DNA from: JAEKNW01 sp963678375
GTDB taxonomy: Bacteria; Cloacimonadota; Cloacimonadia; Cloacimonadales; JAFGVF01
Reading direction: 5' to 3'
Assembly: GCA_963678375.2 (NCBI GenBank)
Contig: OY782831.1
Location: forward strand, 1,922,001-1,986,000
DNA: 64,000 nucleotides
Part shown: positions 8,515-16,505 of the stretch, piece after piece
Layout of the letters: every line of letters starts with the position of its first letter
How positions within the stretch are numbered: the first letter of the stretch is position 1
Notes under the pieces: model-generated
What the model saw: the letters and a program-made list of their open reading frames with translations, nothing else
Databases searched by the model: none
What the model was told of the DNA's origin: nothing
Program-made: the position numbers and the translations under genes

Positions 8515-10986
8515 ATGAATAGAGATGAATCAATATTTTTTTCTGATCAAATAGAACATAAACATAAAAGCCTAAGAGATAGATTTTATTATCACTTAGA
8601 ATATACTATGATAAAAGATAAAACCACTATTAATGCTAGAGATATCTACCAAGCGTTAGCACTGACTATAAAGGAAAACTTGATTGAGAAGTGGTTAAGA
8701 ACGGATTATGAATACCATAAAAGTAACAGTAAAATGGTTAATTATCTTTCTATGGAGTTTTTAGTTGGACGCTTAATGCTAGATTCATTAAACAGTATGG
8801 GCATCCTTGACCAAGTTCGTGATCTTGTAAAAGAGCTAAATTATTCTTTAAGCGATATTGAAGAACTTGAGCCTGATATGGGATTAGGTTCAGGAGGTTT
8901 AGGAAGGTTGGCAGCTTGTTTTATGGATTCATTAGCTACTCATAATTATCCAGCTATGGGTTATGGAATCAGATATGAGTTTGGGATTTTTAAGCAATTA
9001 GTAAGACAAGGTTATCAAGTTGAAGAACCTGATAATTGGTTAAGAAATGGAAATCCATGGGAAATAAAAAGACCAGAAATTACTTATCGTGTTAAGTTTG
9101 GTGGTAGAGTAGAGCACTTTGAGAGAGAAGATGGAAAAACCTTATACTACTGGGTTGATACTAAAGATATTATGGCTGTTGCTTGGGATATTCCTGTTCT
9201 TGGTTATGATACGAACAATGTCAACACTCTGAGATTATGGCAAGCTCAAGCTACGGATGACTTTGATTTTGATTATTTCAATACAGGTGACTATATTAAA
9301 GCAGTAGAGAAGAAAAATATATCCGAAAACATATCCAAGGTTCTCTATCCAAATGATAACTTTCACCTAGGAAAAGTTTTAAGACTAAAACAAGAATACT
9401 TCTTTGTCTCCTCAACTCTGCAAGATATTTTTAACAACTTCAAAAAACATAATAGAAATTTCTCACAACTACCTGAAAAAGTAGCCATTCAGCTTAATGA
9501 TACTCATCCAGCATTAGCTATTCCAGAACTGATGAGAATTCTTATTGACCAAGAGAGACTTGAGTGGGATAAAGCTTGGAATATTACCAAAAAGACAATT
9601 GCATATACGAATCATACTGTTCTCCCTGAGGCTTTGGAAAAATGGAATTATGACTTAATGAGTGAGTTGTTACCCAGACATCTTCAAATAATCCAAGAGA
9701 TCAATCTTCATCTCCTCAATAGGGTTAATAAGACCTATCCTGGTAATATATATAAACTAAAAGTAATGTCAATTATTGAAGAAGGACAACCTAAACATGT
9801 CAGAATGGCTAATCTCTGTATCGAAGGTTCATACTCAGTTAATGGTGTTGCAAAATTACACTCAGAAATTATTAAAGAGAAAATATTTAAAGATTTTTAT
9901 GAGATATATCCAAATAAATTTAATAACAAAACTAATGGTATAACCCAAAGAAGATGGTTAGACTCATGTAATAAACACCTAGCAAACTATATAACTTCAT
10001 TAATTGGAGATGGTTGGAAGAAAGATCTCTTTGAATTAAAGAAACTGGAAGACTATTATGATAACGAAGAAGTACTTGAGCAATTAAGTCATCATAAATT
10101 TATTAATAAGCAAAGACTTACCAAAAAGATTTATAAATTAACTGGTGTTAGGGTTAACCCTGATTCTCTTTTTGATGTACAAGTAAAAAGAATGCATGAA
10201 TACAAAAGGCAACTTCTCAATATATTGCACATTATTTACCTTTATAATCAAATTAAAGATAATCCTGATGCAGATTGGACTCCACGCACTATAATCTTTT
10301 CAGGCAAAGCAGCTCCTAGTTACTTTGTTGCTAAGAATATAATTAAGCTAATTAATGCTGTTGGAGTTAAAATTAACTCTGATCTGGAGGTAAAAGATTT
10401 ACTTAAAGTAGTGTTTATACCAAATTATTCTGTTTCTTTAGCTGAGATAATCATTCCTGCAGCTGATTTGTCCGAACAAATCTCAACAGCTGGTTTCGAA
10501 GCTTCAGGTACTGGTAATATGAAATTTGCCCTCAACGGAGCTCTTACGGTTGGGACTCTAGATGGAGCCAATGTGGAAATGCTAGAAGAGTTTGGTAGAG
10601 ATAATATCTATATTTTTGGCTTAAAATCTGAAGATGTGGTTAGAATGAAACACGAAGGTTATAGCCCAGAACACTCCTATAACTCCAATCCGGAGCTAAA
10701 AAGAGTAATTGATATGATTAGAAATGATTACTTTAATCCAACTGAACCAGGAATTTTCCAACCAATCTTAGATACTCTCTTGAAAAATGGTGACTACTTT
10801 ATGGTATTAGAAGATTTTAATTCTTACTGCGAAATCAATAATACAATTTCTAATGACTTTAAAAATCATAAGCTATGGTATAATAAAGTTTTAATGAATA
10901 TTGCTAGATCTGGTAAGTTCTCTTCAGATCGAACAATCCACGAATACGCAAGTGATATCTGGGACATTCACCCACTAAAAGTCTAG
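8515..10986 (+). CDS. glgP: Glycogen/alpha-glucan phosphorylase
   Basis: 823 aa from ATG 8515, which has an AAAAGGA site 7 nt upstream; two in-frame ATGs (8482, 8509) lie earlier but lack properly placed sites. The enzyme phosphorolyses alpha-1,4-glucan to glucose-1-phosphate using pyridoxal phosphate. Family blocks are complete: NYLSMEFLVGRLMLDSL, LEPDMGLGSGGLGRLAACFMDSLAT, QLNDTHPALAIPELMR, NHTVLPEALEKW, NGITQRRWL, VQVKRMHEYKRQLLN, and the PLP-lysine block EASGTGNMKFALNGALTVGTLDGANVE. Length matches the usual 800-850 residues. It is monocistronic, facing the signalling operon tail to tail with a long hairpin between them. It suggests storage of glycogen as a reserve. Confidence 0.97.
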   Translation: MNRDESIFFSDQIEHKHKSLRDRFYYHLEYTMIKDKTTINARDIYQALALTIKENLIEKWLRTDYEYHKSNSKMVNYLSMEFLVGRLMLDSLNSMGILDQVRDLVKELNYSLSDIEELEPDMGLGSGGLGRLAACFMDSLATHNYPAMGYGIRYEFGIFKQLVRQGYQVEEPDNWLRNGNPWEIKRPEITYRVKFGGRVEHFEREDGKTLYYWVDTKDIMAVAWDIPVLGYDTNNVNTLRLWQAQATDDFDFDYFNTGDYIKAVEKKNISENISKVLYPNDNFHLGKVLRLKQEYFFVSSTLQDIFNNFKKHNRNFSQLPEKVAIQLNDTHPALAIPELMRILIDQERLEWDKAWNITKKTIAYTNHTVLPEALEKWNYDLMSELLPRHLQIIQEINLHLLNRVNKTYPGNIYKLKVMSIIEEGQPKHVRMANLCIEGSYSVNGVAKLHSEIIKEKIFKDFYEIYPNKFNNKTNGITQRRWLDSCNKHLANYITSLIGDGWKKDLFELKKLEDYYDNEEVLEQLSHHKFINKQRLTKKIYKLTGVRVNPDSLFDVQVKRMHEYKRQLLNILHIIYLYNQIKDNPDADWTPRTIIFSGKAAPSYFVAKNIIKLINAVGVKINSDLEVKDLLKVVFIPNYSVSLAEIIIPAADLSEQISTAGFEASGTGNMKFALNGALTVGTLDGANVEMLEEFGRDNIYIFGLKSEDVVRMKHEGYSPEHSYNSNPELKRVIDMIRNDYFNPTEPGIFQPILDTLLKNGDYFMVLEDFNSYCEINNTISNDFKNHKLWYNKVLMNIARSGKFSSDRTIHEYASDIWDIHPLKV

Positions 10987-11073
10987 TTCCATCTTAGACA
11001 AGGCTTGCTAAGCTACTAAAACTATGTGATTATGAGTGGCGAGAGCAACATTTTATTGTGACTTAACTTCCTT

Positions 11074-11129
11074 CATTGTAACTATCTCTTGAAGTTATTG
11101 GGCTTATAAAGGGATGGTAACAATGAAGG
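11074..11129. repeat. Intergenic hairpin repeat, copy A
   Basis: One of four 56-bp elements with identical length and shared ends (see copies at 27794, 43366 and 50976). In this copy the inverted repeat extends to 11070-11129, with 21-nt arms (11070-11090 and 11109-11129) that pair except at one A:A position, and an 18-nt loop containing TTATTGG. It lies between the convergent glgP and response-regulator genes and may end both transcripts, although there is no T-tract. Confidence 0.7.
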
Positions 11130-11145
11130 ATTAGACACACAAGAT

Positions 11146-11520
11146 TTATTCAGTATTTAGTATCATTTCTAAAGTTTCTAAAAGGGTGTCTTGAGAGATG
11201 GGTTTTGTTAAGTAATAATCACATCCTGCATTCAAGGCTATGATTTTCTCTTCTGGATATGCGTATGCTGTTAAGGCAATAATTGGTTTTTTGAAATCCA
11301 GTTTCCTAATTTCACTTGTAGCCTCAATTCCATCAATTAAAGGCATTTTTATATCCATCAAGATGGCATCAATCCTGCTTGAATCATGTTTTATCACTTC
11401 AATTGCTTCAGCACCATTCTCAGCATGAACTATGTCATAGCGTCTTGATAAATATGCTTGGACTAAAGTGAAATTATCTGGTTGGTCTTCAGCAACCAAA
11501 ATTACTTTCTTATTTCTCAT
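11146..11520 (-). CDS. Single-domain response regulator (CheY-like receiver)
   Basis: 124 aa, a bare receiver domain with no output domain. The acidic pair (AEDQPDN, near residues 11-12), the phospho-acceptor Asp56 in AILMDIKMP, the Thr/Ala switch (ALTAYA) and the conserved Lys (LTKPIS) are all present. It overlaps the upstream kinase gene by 11 nt, so the two are translationally linked and probably partners. With no DNA-binding domain it would act by protein contact or as a phosphate relay/sink for the two kinases in the operon. Confidence 0.93.
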   Translation of the reverse strand: MRNKKVILVAEDQPDNFTLVQAYLSRRYDIVHAENGAEAIEVIKHDSSRIDAILMDIKMPLIDGIEATSEIRKLDFKKPIIALTAYAYPEEKIIALNAGCDYYLTKPISQDTLLETLEMILNTE

Positions 11521-13075
11521 TTATTTCTCCTTGATTTGTATCTTTATATGGTAATTCAAAATAGAAGGTTGCCCCTTTACCTAAGTCTGATTCTAGGTAT
11601 ATTCTACCCTTTAGCATTTCGCTTAGAGCTTTACAGATTGATAGTCCTAGACCAGAACCAGGGGCCATATTATTTAATTTATAAAAGATATCAAAAATGA
11701 TTTCATGGTTTTCTTTGGAAATCCCTAAACCTGGATCCTTAACAAAGAGAGTTACTTTCTCTTCATTATAAGAACTGATACCAAAATAGATATCACCATA
11801 ATCTGTAAATTTTAGTGAATTAGTTAAAAAATTTGTTAGAATTTGTGTTATTTTATCCTCATCAGATTCTATAATGAGAGTAGATAAATTTTGGGTAACT
11901 AATTGCAAATGAATCTTTCTGCTGTTAACATCCTTAAAACTCGTTGATATGTCTTTTAAGAGCTGGATTAAATCTAGTTTGACTACATGCAGGTTAATAC
12001 TATTTGATTCAATCAAAGCATAAGCTAGTATGTTCTCAATAATATTTAAAAGATATAGATTGTTTGTATTGATAATATTAGAATATTCTGAGATTAGAGC
12101 TGCTTTATCAACATCCTTTAAAAGGTTAGAAAATCCTACAATCGCGTTTAAAGGAGTTCTAATCTCATGACTAACATGTGCTAAAAATGATGATTTTAAT
12201 CGATCACTCTCTTCAGCTTTCTCTTTAGCAAGTTCTAGTTCTTTATTCTTTTTAGCTAGAGATTTCTGGAACTTTACAATATTAGTAACATCACTTATAA
12301 TACATACAACTCCGATAATATTCCCTTCACTATCATAATTGGGAGAATAGACTTCCCTAGTATAACCAACAGTATTGGTGACAGGGTTAATAAATTCGAC
12401 TGACTCTAAAGTCACGACTTCACCCTTTAATGCTCTTTTTAACCCATCAGTAACTTCAGAGTAGGTACCTTGACTAAAAATTTCTGTGGTTTTCTTTCCT
12501 AAAACTTGACTAGCTTCAACTCCAGTAGCTTTTGCCATGAAATTGTTCCAAACAGTATATCTCAAATCTCTGTCATACACTATTATCCCTTCAGAAGCAT
12601 TTTTGATAAGGTTCTGGTTAAATATCAGTGCATCTTTTAATTGTTTATTTACAGTTAAATGCTCATTCTCTAACTGGCTGAAATCAGTATTGTCGTATAT
12701 GACCGAGAAAAGATAAAGTTTATTATTTACTATTATCTTACTAGAATGAACTCTAACAGTTCTTATTGTATCATCAGCTAGTTTATGATTAAAAATAAAG
12801 GTGTTTTTACCTGAAACAATGACCTTATTGATTTTTTCTTTGATTTCCTCTTGCTTCAAAATATTAATTTCAAAAATTGTCATATTTAGAAGTTTATCAT
12901 TAGGATATTTGTAGAAAGCAATTGCACTTTTATTTGCATCAATAATTATACCAGTTTCAGGATCAATTATCATCATAATTGATAAGTTATTCTCAAAAAA
13001 ATGCTTTGATTCATCTTTGAAGAAAGAGCTTGCTTTAGATTCTTTTTGCTTAACAAGTTCTAGAGGATTACTCAT
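11510..13075 (-). CDS. PAS-domain sensor histidine kinase
   Basis: 521 aa. Two PAS domains (about 25-135 and 150-268; the second ends in a typical 'DVTNIVKFQKSL' linker), a short coiled coil, then HisKA with the phospho-acceptor His303 (FLAHVSHEIRTPLNAIVGFSNLL). The C-terminal HATPase domain has its N box (NFLTNSLKFTDYG), G1 box (DPGLGIS) and G2 box (GSGLGLSICK). No transmembrane segment is seen, so it is probably cytoplasmic and senses an internal signal such as redox or energy state. The start overlaps the stop of the upstream hybrid kinase by 4 nt. It follows the hybrid kinase and precedes the receiver in one operon. Confidence 0.93.
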   Translation of the reverse strand: MSNPLELVKQKESKASSFFKDESKHFFENNLSIMMIIDPETGIIIDANKSAIAFYKYPNDKLLNMTIFEINILKQEEIKEKINKVIVSGKNTFIFNHKLADDTIRTVRVHSSKIIVNNKLYLFSVIYDNTDFSQLENEHLTVNKQLKDALIFNQNLIKNASEGIIVYDRDLRYTVWNNFMAKATGVEASQVLGKKTTEIFSQGTYSEVTDGLKRALKGEVVTLESVEFINPVTNTVGYTREVYSPNYDSEGNIIGVVCIISDVTNIVKFQKSLAKKNKELELAKEKAEESDRLKSSFLAHVSHEIRTPLNAIVGFSNLLKDVDKAALISEYSNIINTNNLYLLNIIENILAYALIESNSINLHVVKLDLIQLLKDISTSFKDVNSRKIHLQLVTQNLSTLIIESDEDKITQILTNFLTNSLKFTDYGDIYFGISSYNEEKVTLFVKDPGLGISKENHEIIFDIFYKLNNMAPGSGLGLSICKALSEMLKGRIYLESDLGKGATFYFELPYKDTNQGEINEK

Positions 13076-16000
13076 TTAGCTTCCTTTACTAGGTATTTTT
13101 TTAAGATTTTAATCAACTCGGTTTTGATAATTGGTTTTGATAAGAAATCATCCATTCCAGCCTCAAGACATCTTTCCTTGTCCTCTGCGACGGCATTAGC
13201 TGTTAAGGCGATTATTGGAATTCTTTTGTTTGCTTTCTCTTTTCTGATAACTTGAGTTGCAGATAGTCCATCCATTTCTGGCATAGTTAAATCCATAAAT
13301 ATCATATCAATATTATTGGCTAAGAATATTTCATAAGCAATTTTCCCATTAGCAGCTTTGTACAAAGTAGCATCTGGTATGAGTCTATTGATTATGATAG
13401 TAATGAGTTTCATATTTAGACTATTATCCTCTGCAATTAAGATGTTTGGTGGACTTGTTACTTGAATAATAGGATTATTTTCTGGTTTTAGTTTTTCTTT
13501 TTGCTTGTTTCGTAAATATATCCTATCTTGTGCTTTTACCAAGGACTGGTATAGATCAGTCTGCTTAACAGGTTTAGTTATTCGAAAGCTTAAATCTAAC
13601 TCTTCTGAGAGAGTTTTTATTAGATTATCGTCCTCTGAACTATGTAGTAAGATTATTGGTTGTTTATCTTGACTTAATTTTAGTTCATCTCTGATTATTC
13701 TTATAGCATCTAAACCTGATATTTCTGGCATTAAATAATCAATTATAATTGTATCGTAGTGATTTCCTTTTTTTAATAAATCTATTGCTTTTATTGCACT
13801 GTTTACACAGGTTGTATCTATGTTCCAGTTATCTAAAATGCTTTCTAAAATATCCAAATTCTGTTGATTATCATCAACACATAGTATTTGTTTAATATCT
13901 GAAATACTCTCCATTGAAAATTTATTACCATTTTCATAATCTACCTTGAAAGAAAAGAAGAATTTCGAACCTTTGTTTATTTGACTAGTAAACTTAATCT
14001 CTCCCCCCATCATCTTAATTAAATTATTGGAAATAATTAAACCTAATCCTGTTCCACCAAACTTTCTGGTAGTGGATGTATCTGCTTGAGAAAAAGCTTG
14101 AAATAGTTTATTTCTCTGGTCTTCTGAGATACCAATTCCTGTATCGCTGACTTCAACATATAACTCTCCATTGGTATCAGATAATTTAGTAAAATCAACT
14201 GTAAGTTTAATCTGACCTTCATCTGTAAATTTAACAGCATTAGAAAGTAGATTGATTATAACCTGTTTAAGTCGAATAGAATCTATTACCAAGAATCTTG
14301 GTATTTTGGGAGAGATCTCAACCAAGAACTCAAGACCTTTTTTAGCAGTGTTAAATTTTATTATATCTTCAGTTTGCTCTACCAATTCAATAACATCAGT
14401 TTTTAATATATCTAACTCTAATTTACCTGCTTCAATCTTAGAAAAGTCAAGAATATCATTAATTATATCTAGTAAGGAATGTGCTGATGTTTTGGTGTTT
14501 TCAGCATATTCTTTTTGAGTAGAAGATAAGTCAGTTGTTAAGAGTAGCTCACTAAAACCAATCACTCCATTTAGAGGAGTTCTTATTTCATGGCTCATAT
14601 TGGCTAAAAACTGAGACTTAGCTTTACTAGCATTAAAAGCCTTAATTGCATATTCTTGAGCCATCTTAGTTTTATTACGCAAGAGTTCAGTTGTTTTCAT
14701 GAGATTTAATTCACTCTCAATACGAGACATAATATTAACATATATCTGTACAAAGAAATCTAGAAGCTCTTTATCCATATCAGTGAAAGTAGTATGTTGT
14801 TTAACAAAATCTACACCGACAAAACCTAGACATTTGTCTTCTGAAAAGATAGGACTTGTGATAATGCTGAGTATTCCCTGGGGTTCCAGTATTGCTTTAA
14901 CATATTTATCATGATAAGCATTCACATCTTCTATTGCCAAGGATTGTTTATCTAGATGAACATTAACCCATTCTTGAGCTAAGGAAAAAGGTATATGCTG
15001 CAAATTATCAATTTCTGGAGAAATCCCTTCACCACACCATTCAAATGTGTTGGACATTTCGTTTTTTTCTAAATCATAATCAAAGATATAAGCTCTATCA
15101 CCATTGAAGAACTCTCCGATTTCCCCTAACACTTGATTAATTGCTCCATTAATATCATTTGTATCAATGTTGATGAGATTAGTTGAGAAATCTCTGAGGA
15201 TACTTTGCAGTCTATAATAATATTGAAGTTTCTTCTGATAGTTTTTTTGCTTTGTAATATCAATCATAAACGTAAGATAATACTTCTTACCATTAGTCTC
15301 AAAAATTTCAGCAGATAAGAGACCTGTAATAGGTTCAGCTACGTGACTTGAAACCTTGATTTCAATATCTCTTATTGTCCCATATTTATTGACCAGATTT
15401 GCTATGGTATCCTTTTCTTTATTATAAGTAATTTCCCTATCTAAGAAATTATTATAGTAGCCAATAAAATTTTCCTTATTCATATTGAAGAGATCCAAAA
15501 AAGCTGTATTCAAATCAACAAATTTCTTGTCTTCAAAAGATGATAAGGCTATGCAAGTAAAAGAATTATTGAATAACCTATTGTATTTCTCAAGGTCAAT
15601 GGACTGTTGTTTTTCATAATTAACTCTTTCAGTAATATCTCTAGCTGCTGCATAAACATGACCATCAATTGTATTTGATCTCCACTCTATATAGTGATAA
15701 TCACCATGAATAGTTCTATAACGATTTACAAAATTAGTAACATCTTGCTTGTTTGCTAGTTGTTCAACTTTCTGAAAAGTCGCTTGTAAATCATCTGGAT
15801 GAATGAACTCGTAAAATTTATGATTGAGAAGATATTCTTTAGAGTAGCCAAGAATTGATTCCCAGCTTTTGTTTACTCTAATGAATTTTCCATCTAAATC
15901 AGCTATGCAAAGTAAATCAAGGTTGATATCAAAGAAGTTTGCCAGATCAATAGTATCATTATTACTTGTTTTATCTTCAACAAATGTTAACACAAGGTAT

Positions 16001-16326
16001 GTGATTTCAGGAGAATATACAGATAAAAAGTACCTTCTATTATTAGATGTAATTGTCTTGTTTGACAAAGATTTAGTCTTATTAAAGGCAATTTTTAAGA
16101 AGATACTCTCTAAATCAGGATAGTTAGCAAATACTAAATTGTTAACAAAACTACTAGAACTAGCTAGAATTTGCTCTCGTGATAAATTAGCTAATTCTAA
16201 GAACTTTTGATTTACTTCTATGTAAGAAAGTTCACTAGTATTATCTAAGTTATTTGTTGAGGCTTTAAGTAAAGCATAAGCAAATGGAGCTTGGTTTAGT
16301 ATATTACCATTCATCGAGTGTTGCAT
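13072..16326 (-). CDS. Hybrid sensor histidine kinase with three PAS, one GAF and two receiver domains
   Basis: 1084 aa. Domains in order: PAS-like (about 10-120), PAS (130-235, ending AAARDITERVNYEKQ), PAS (245-360, ending FMIDITKQKNYQK), GAF (375-535; GDRAYIFDY, GFVGVDFV), HisKA with phospho-acceptor His579 (LANMSHEIRTPLNGVIGFSELL), HATPase (NLLSNAVKFTDEG, DTGIGIS, GTGLGLIISNNL), receiver 1 (about 815-935, acceptor Asp in IIIDYLMPEISG) and receiver 2 (about 960-1080, acceptor Asp in MIFMDLTMPEMDG). No phosphotransfer (Hpt) domain or membrane segment is seen. It is the first gene of the three-gene signalling operon. The second receiver looks more canonical than the first, in which the expected Lys is still present (RITKPVKQ). 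Confidence 0.93.
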   Translation of the reverse strand: MQHSMNGNILNQAPFAYALLKASTNNLDNTSELSYIEVNQKFLELANLSREQILASSSSFVNNLVFANYPDLESIFLKIAFNKTKSLSNKTITSNNRRYFLSVYSPEITYLVLTFVEDKTSNNDTIDLANFFDINLDLLCIADLDGKFIRVNKSWESILGYSKEYLLNHKFYEFIHPDDLQATFQKVEQLANKQDVTNFVNRYRTIHGDYHYIEWRSNTIDGHVYAAARDITERVNYEKQQSIDLEKYNRLFNNSFTCIALSSFEDKKFVDLNTAFLDLFNMNKENFIGYYNNFLDREITYNKEKDTIANLVNKYGTIRDIEIKVSSHVAEPITGLLSAEIFETNGKKYYLTFMIDITKQKNYQKKLQYYYRLQSILRDFSTNLINIDTNDINGAINQVLGEIGEFFNGDRAYIFDYDLEKNEMSNTFEWCGEGISPEIDNLQHIPFSLAQEWVNVHLDKQSLAIEDVNAYHDKYVKAILEPQGILSIITSPIFSEDKCLGFVGVDFVKQHTTFTDMDKELLDFFVQIYVNIMSRIESELNLMKTTELLRNKTKMAQEYAIKAFNASKAKSQFLANMSHEIRTPLNGVIGFSELLLTTDLSSTQKEYAENTKTSAHSLLDIINDILDFSKIEAGKLELDILKTDVIELVEQTEDIIKFNTAKKGLEFLVEISPKIPRFLVIDSIRLKQVIINLLSNAVKFTDEGQIKLTVDFTKLSDTNGELYVEVSDTGIGISEDQRNKLFQAFSQADTSTTRKFGGTGLGLIISNNLIKMMGGEIKFTSQINKGSKFFFSFKVDYENGNKFSMESISDIKQILCVDDNQQNLDILESILDNWNIDTTCVNSAIKAIDLLKKGNHYDTIIIDYLMPEISGLDAIRIIRDELKLSQDKQPIILLHSSEDDNLIKTLSEELDLSFRITKPVKQTDLYQSLVKAQDRIYLRNKQKEKLKPENNPIIQVTSPPNILIAEDNSLNMKLITIIINRLIPDATLYKAANGKIAYEIFLANNIDMIFMDLTMPEMDGLSATQVIRKEKANKRIPIIALTANAVAEDKERCLEAGMDDFLSKPIIKTELIKILKKYLVKEAK

Positions 16327-16505
16327 TTAATATTCTCCTAATCAATATCAAACAAATTATAGATGTCTTTAGATAAGTGTCAATATATTTCTCAATAAAA
16401 TATTGATGTTTAAAAGAACTTATAGGATAGAGAAAAAGGTTGACATGTTTCCTATCTAGCATTTTGTTTAAAATACTGTTTAGATAATCTTGTAATGGAG
16501 GAAAA

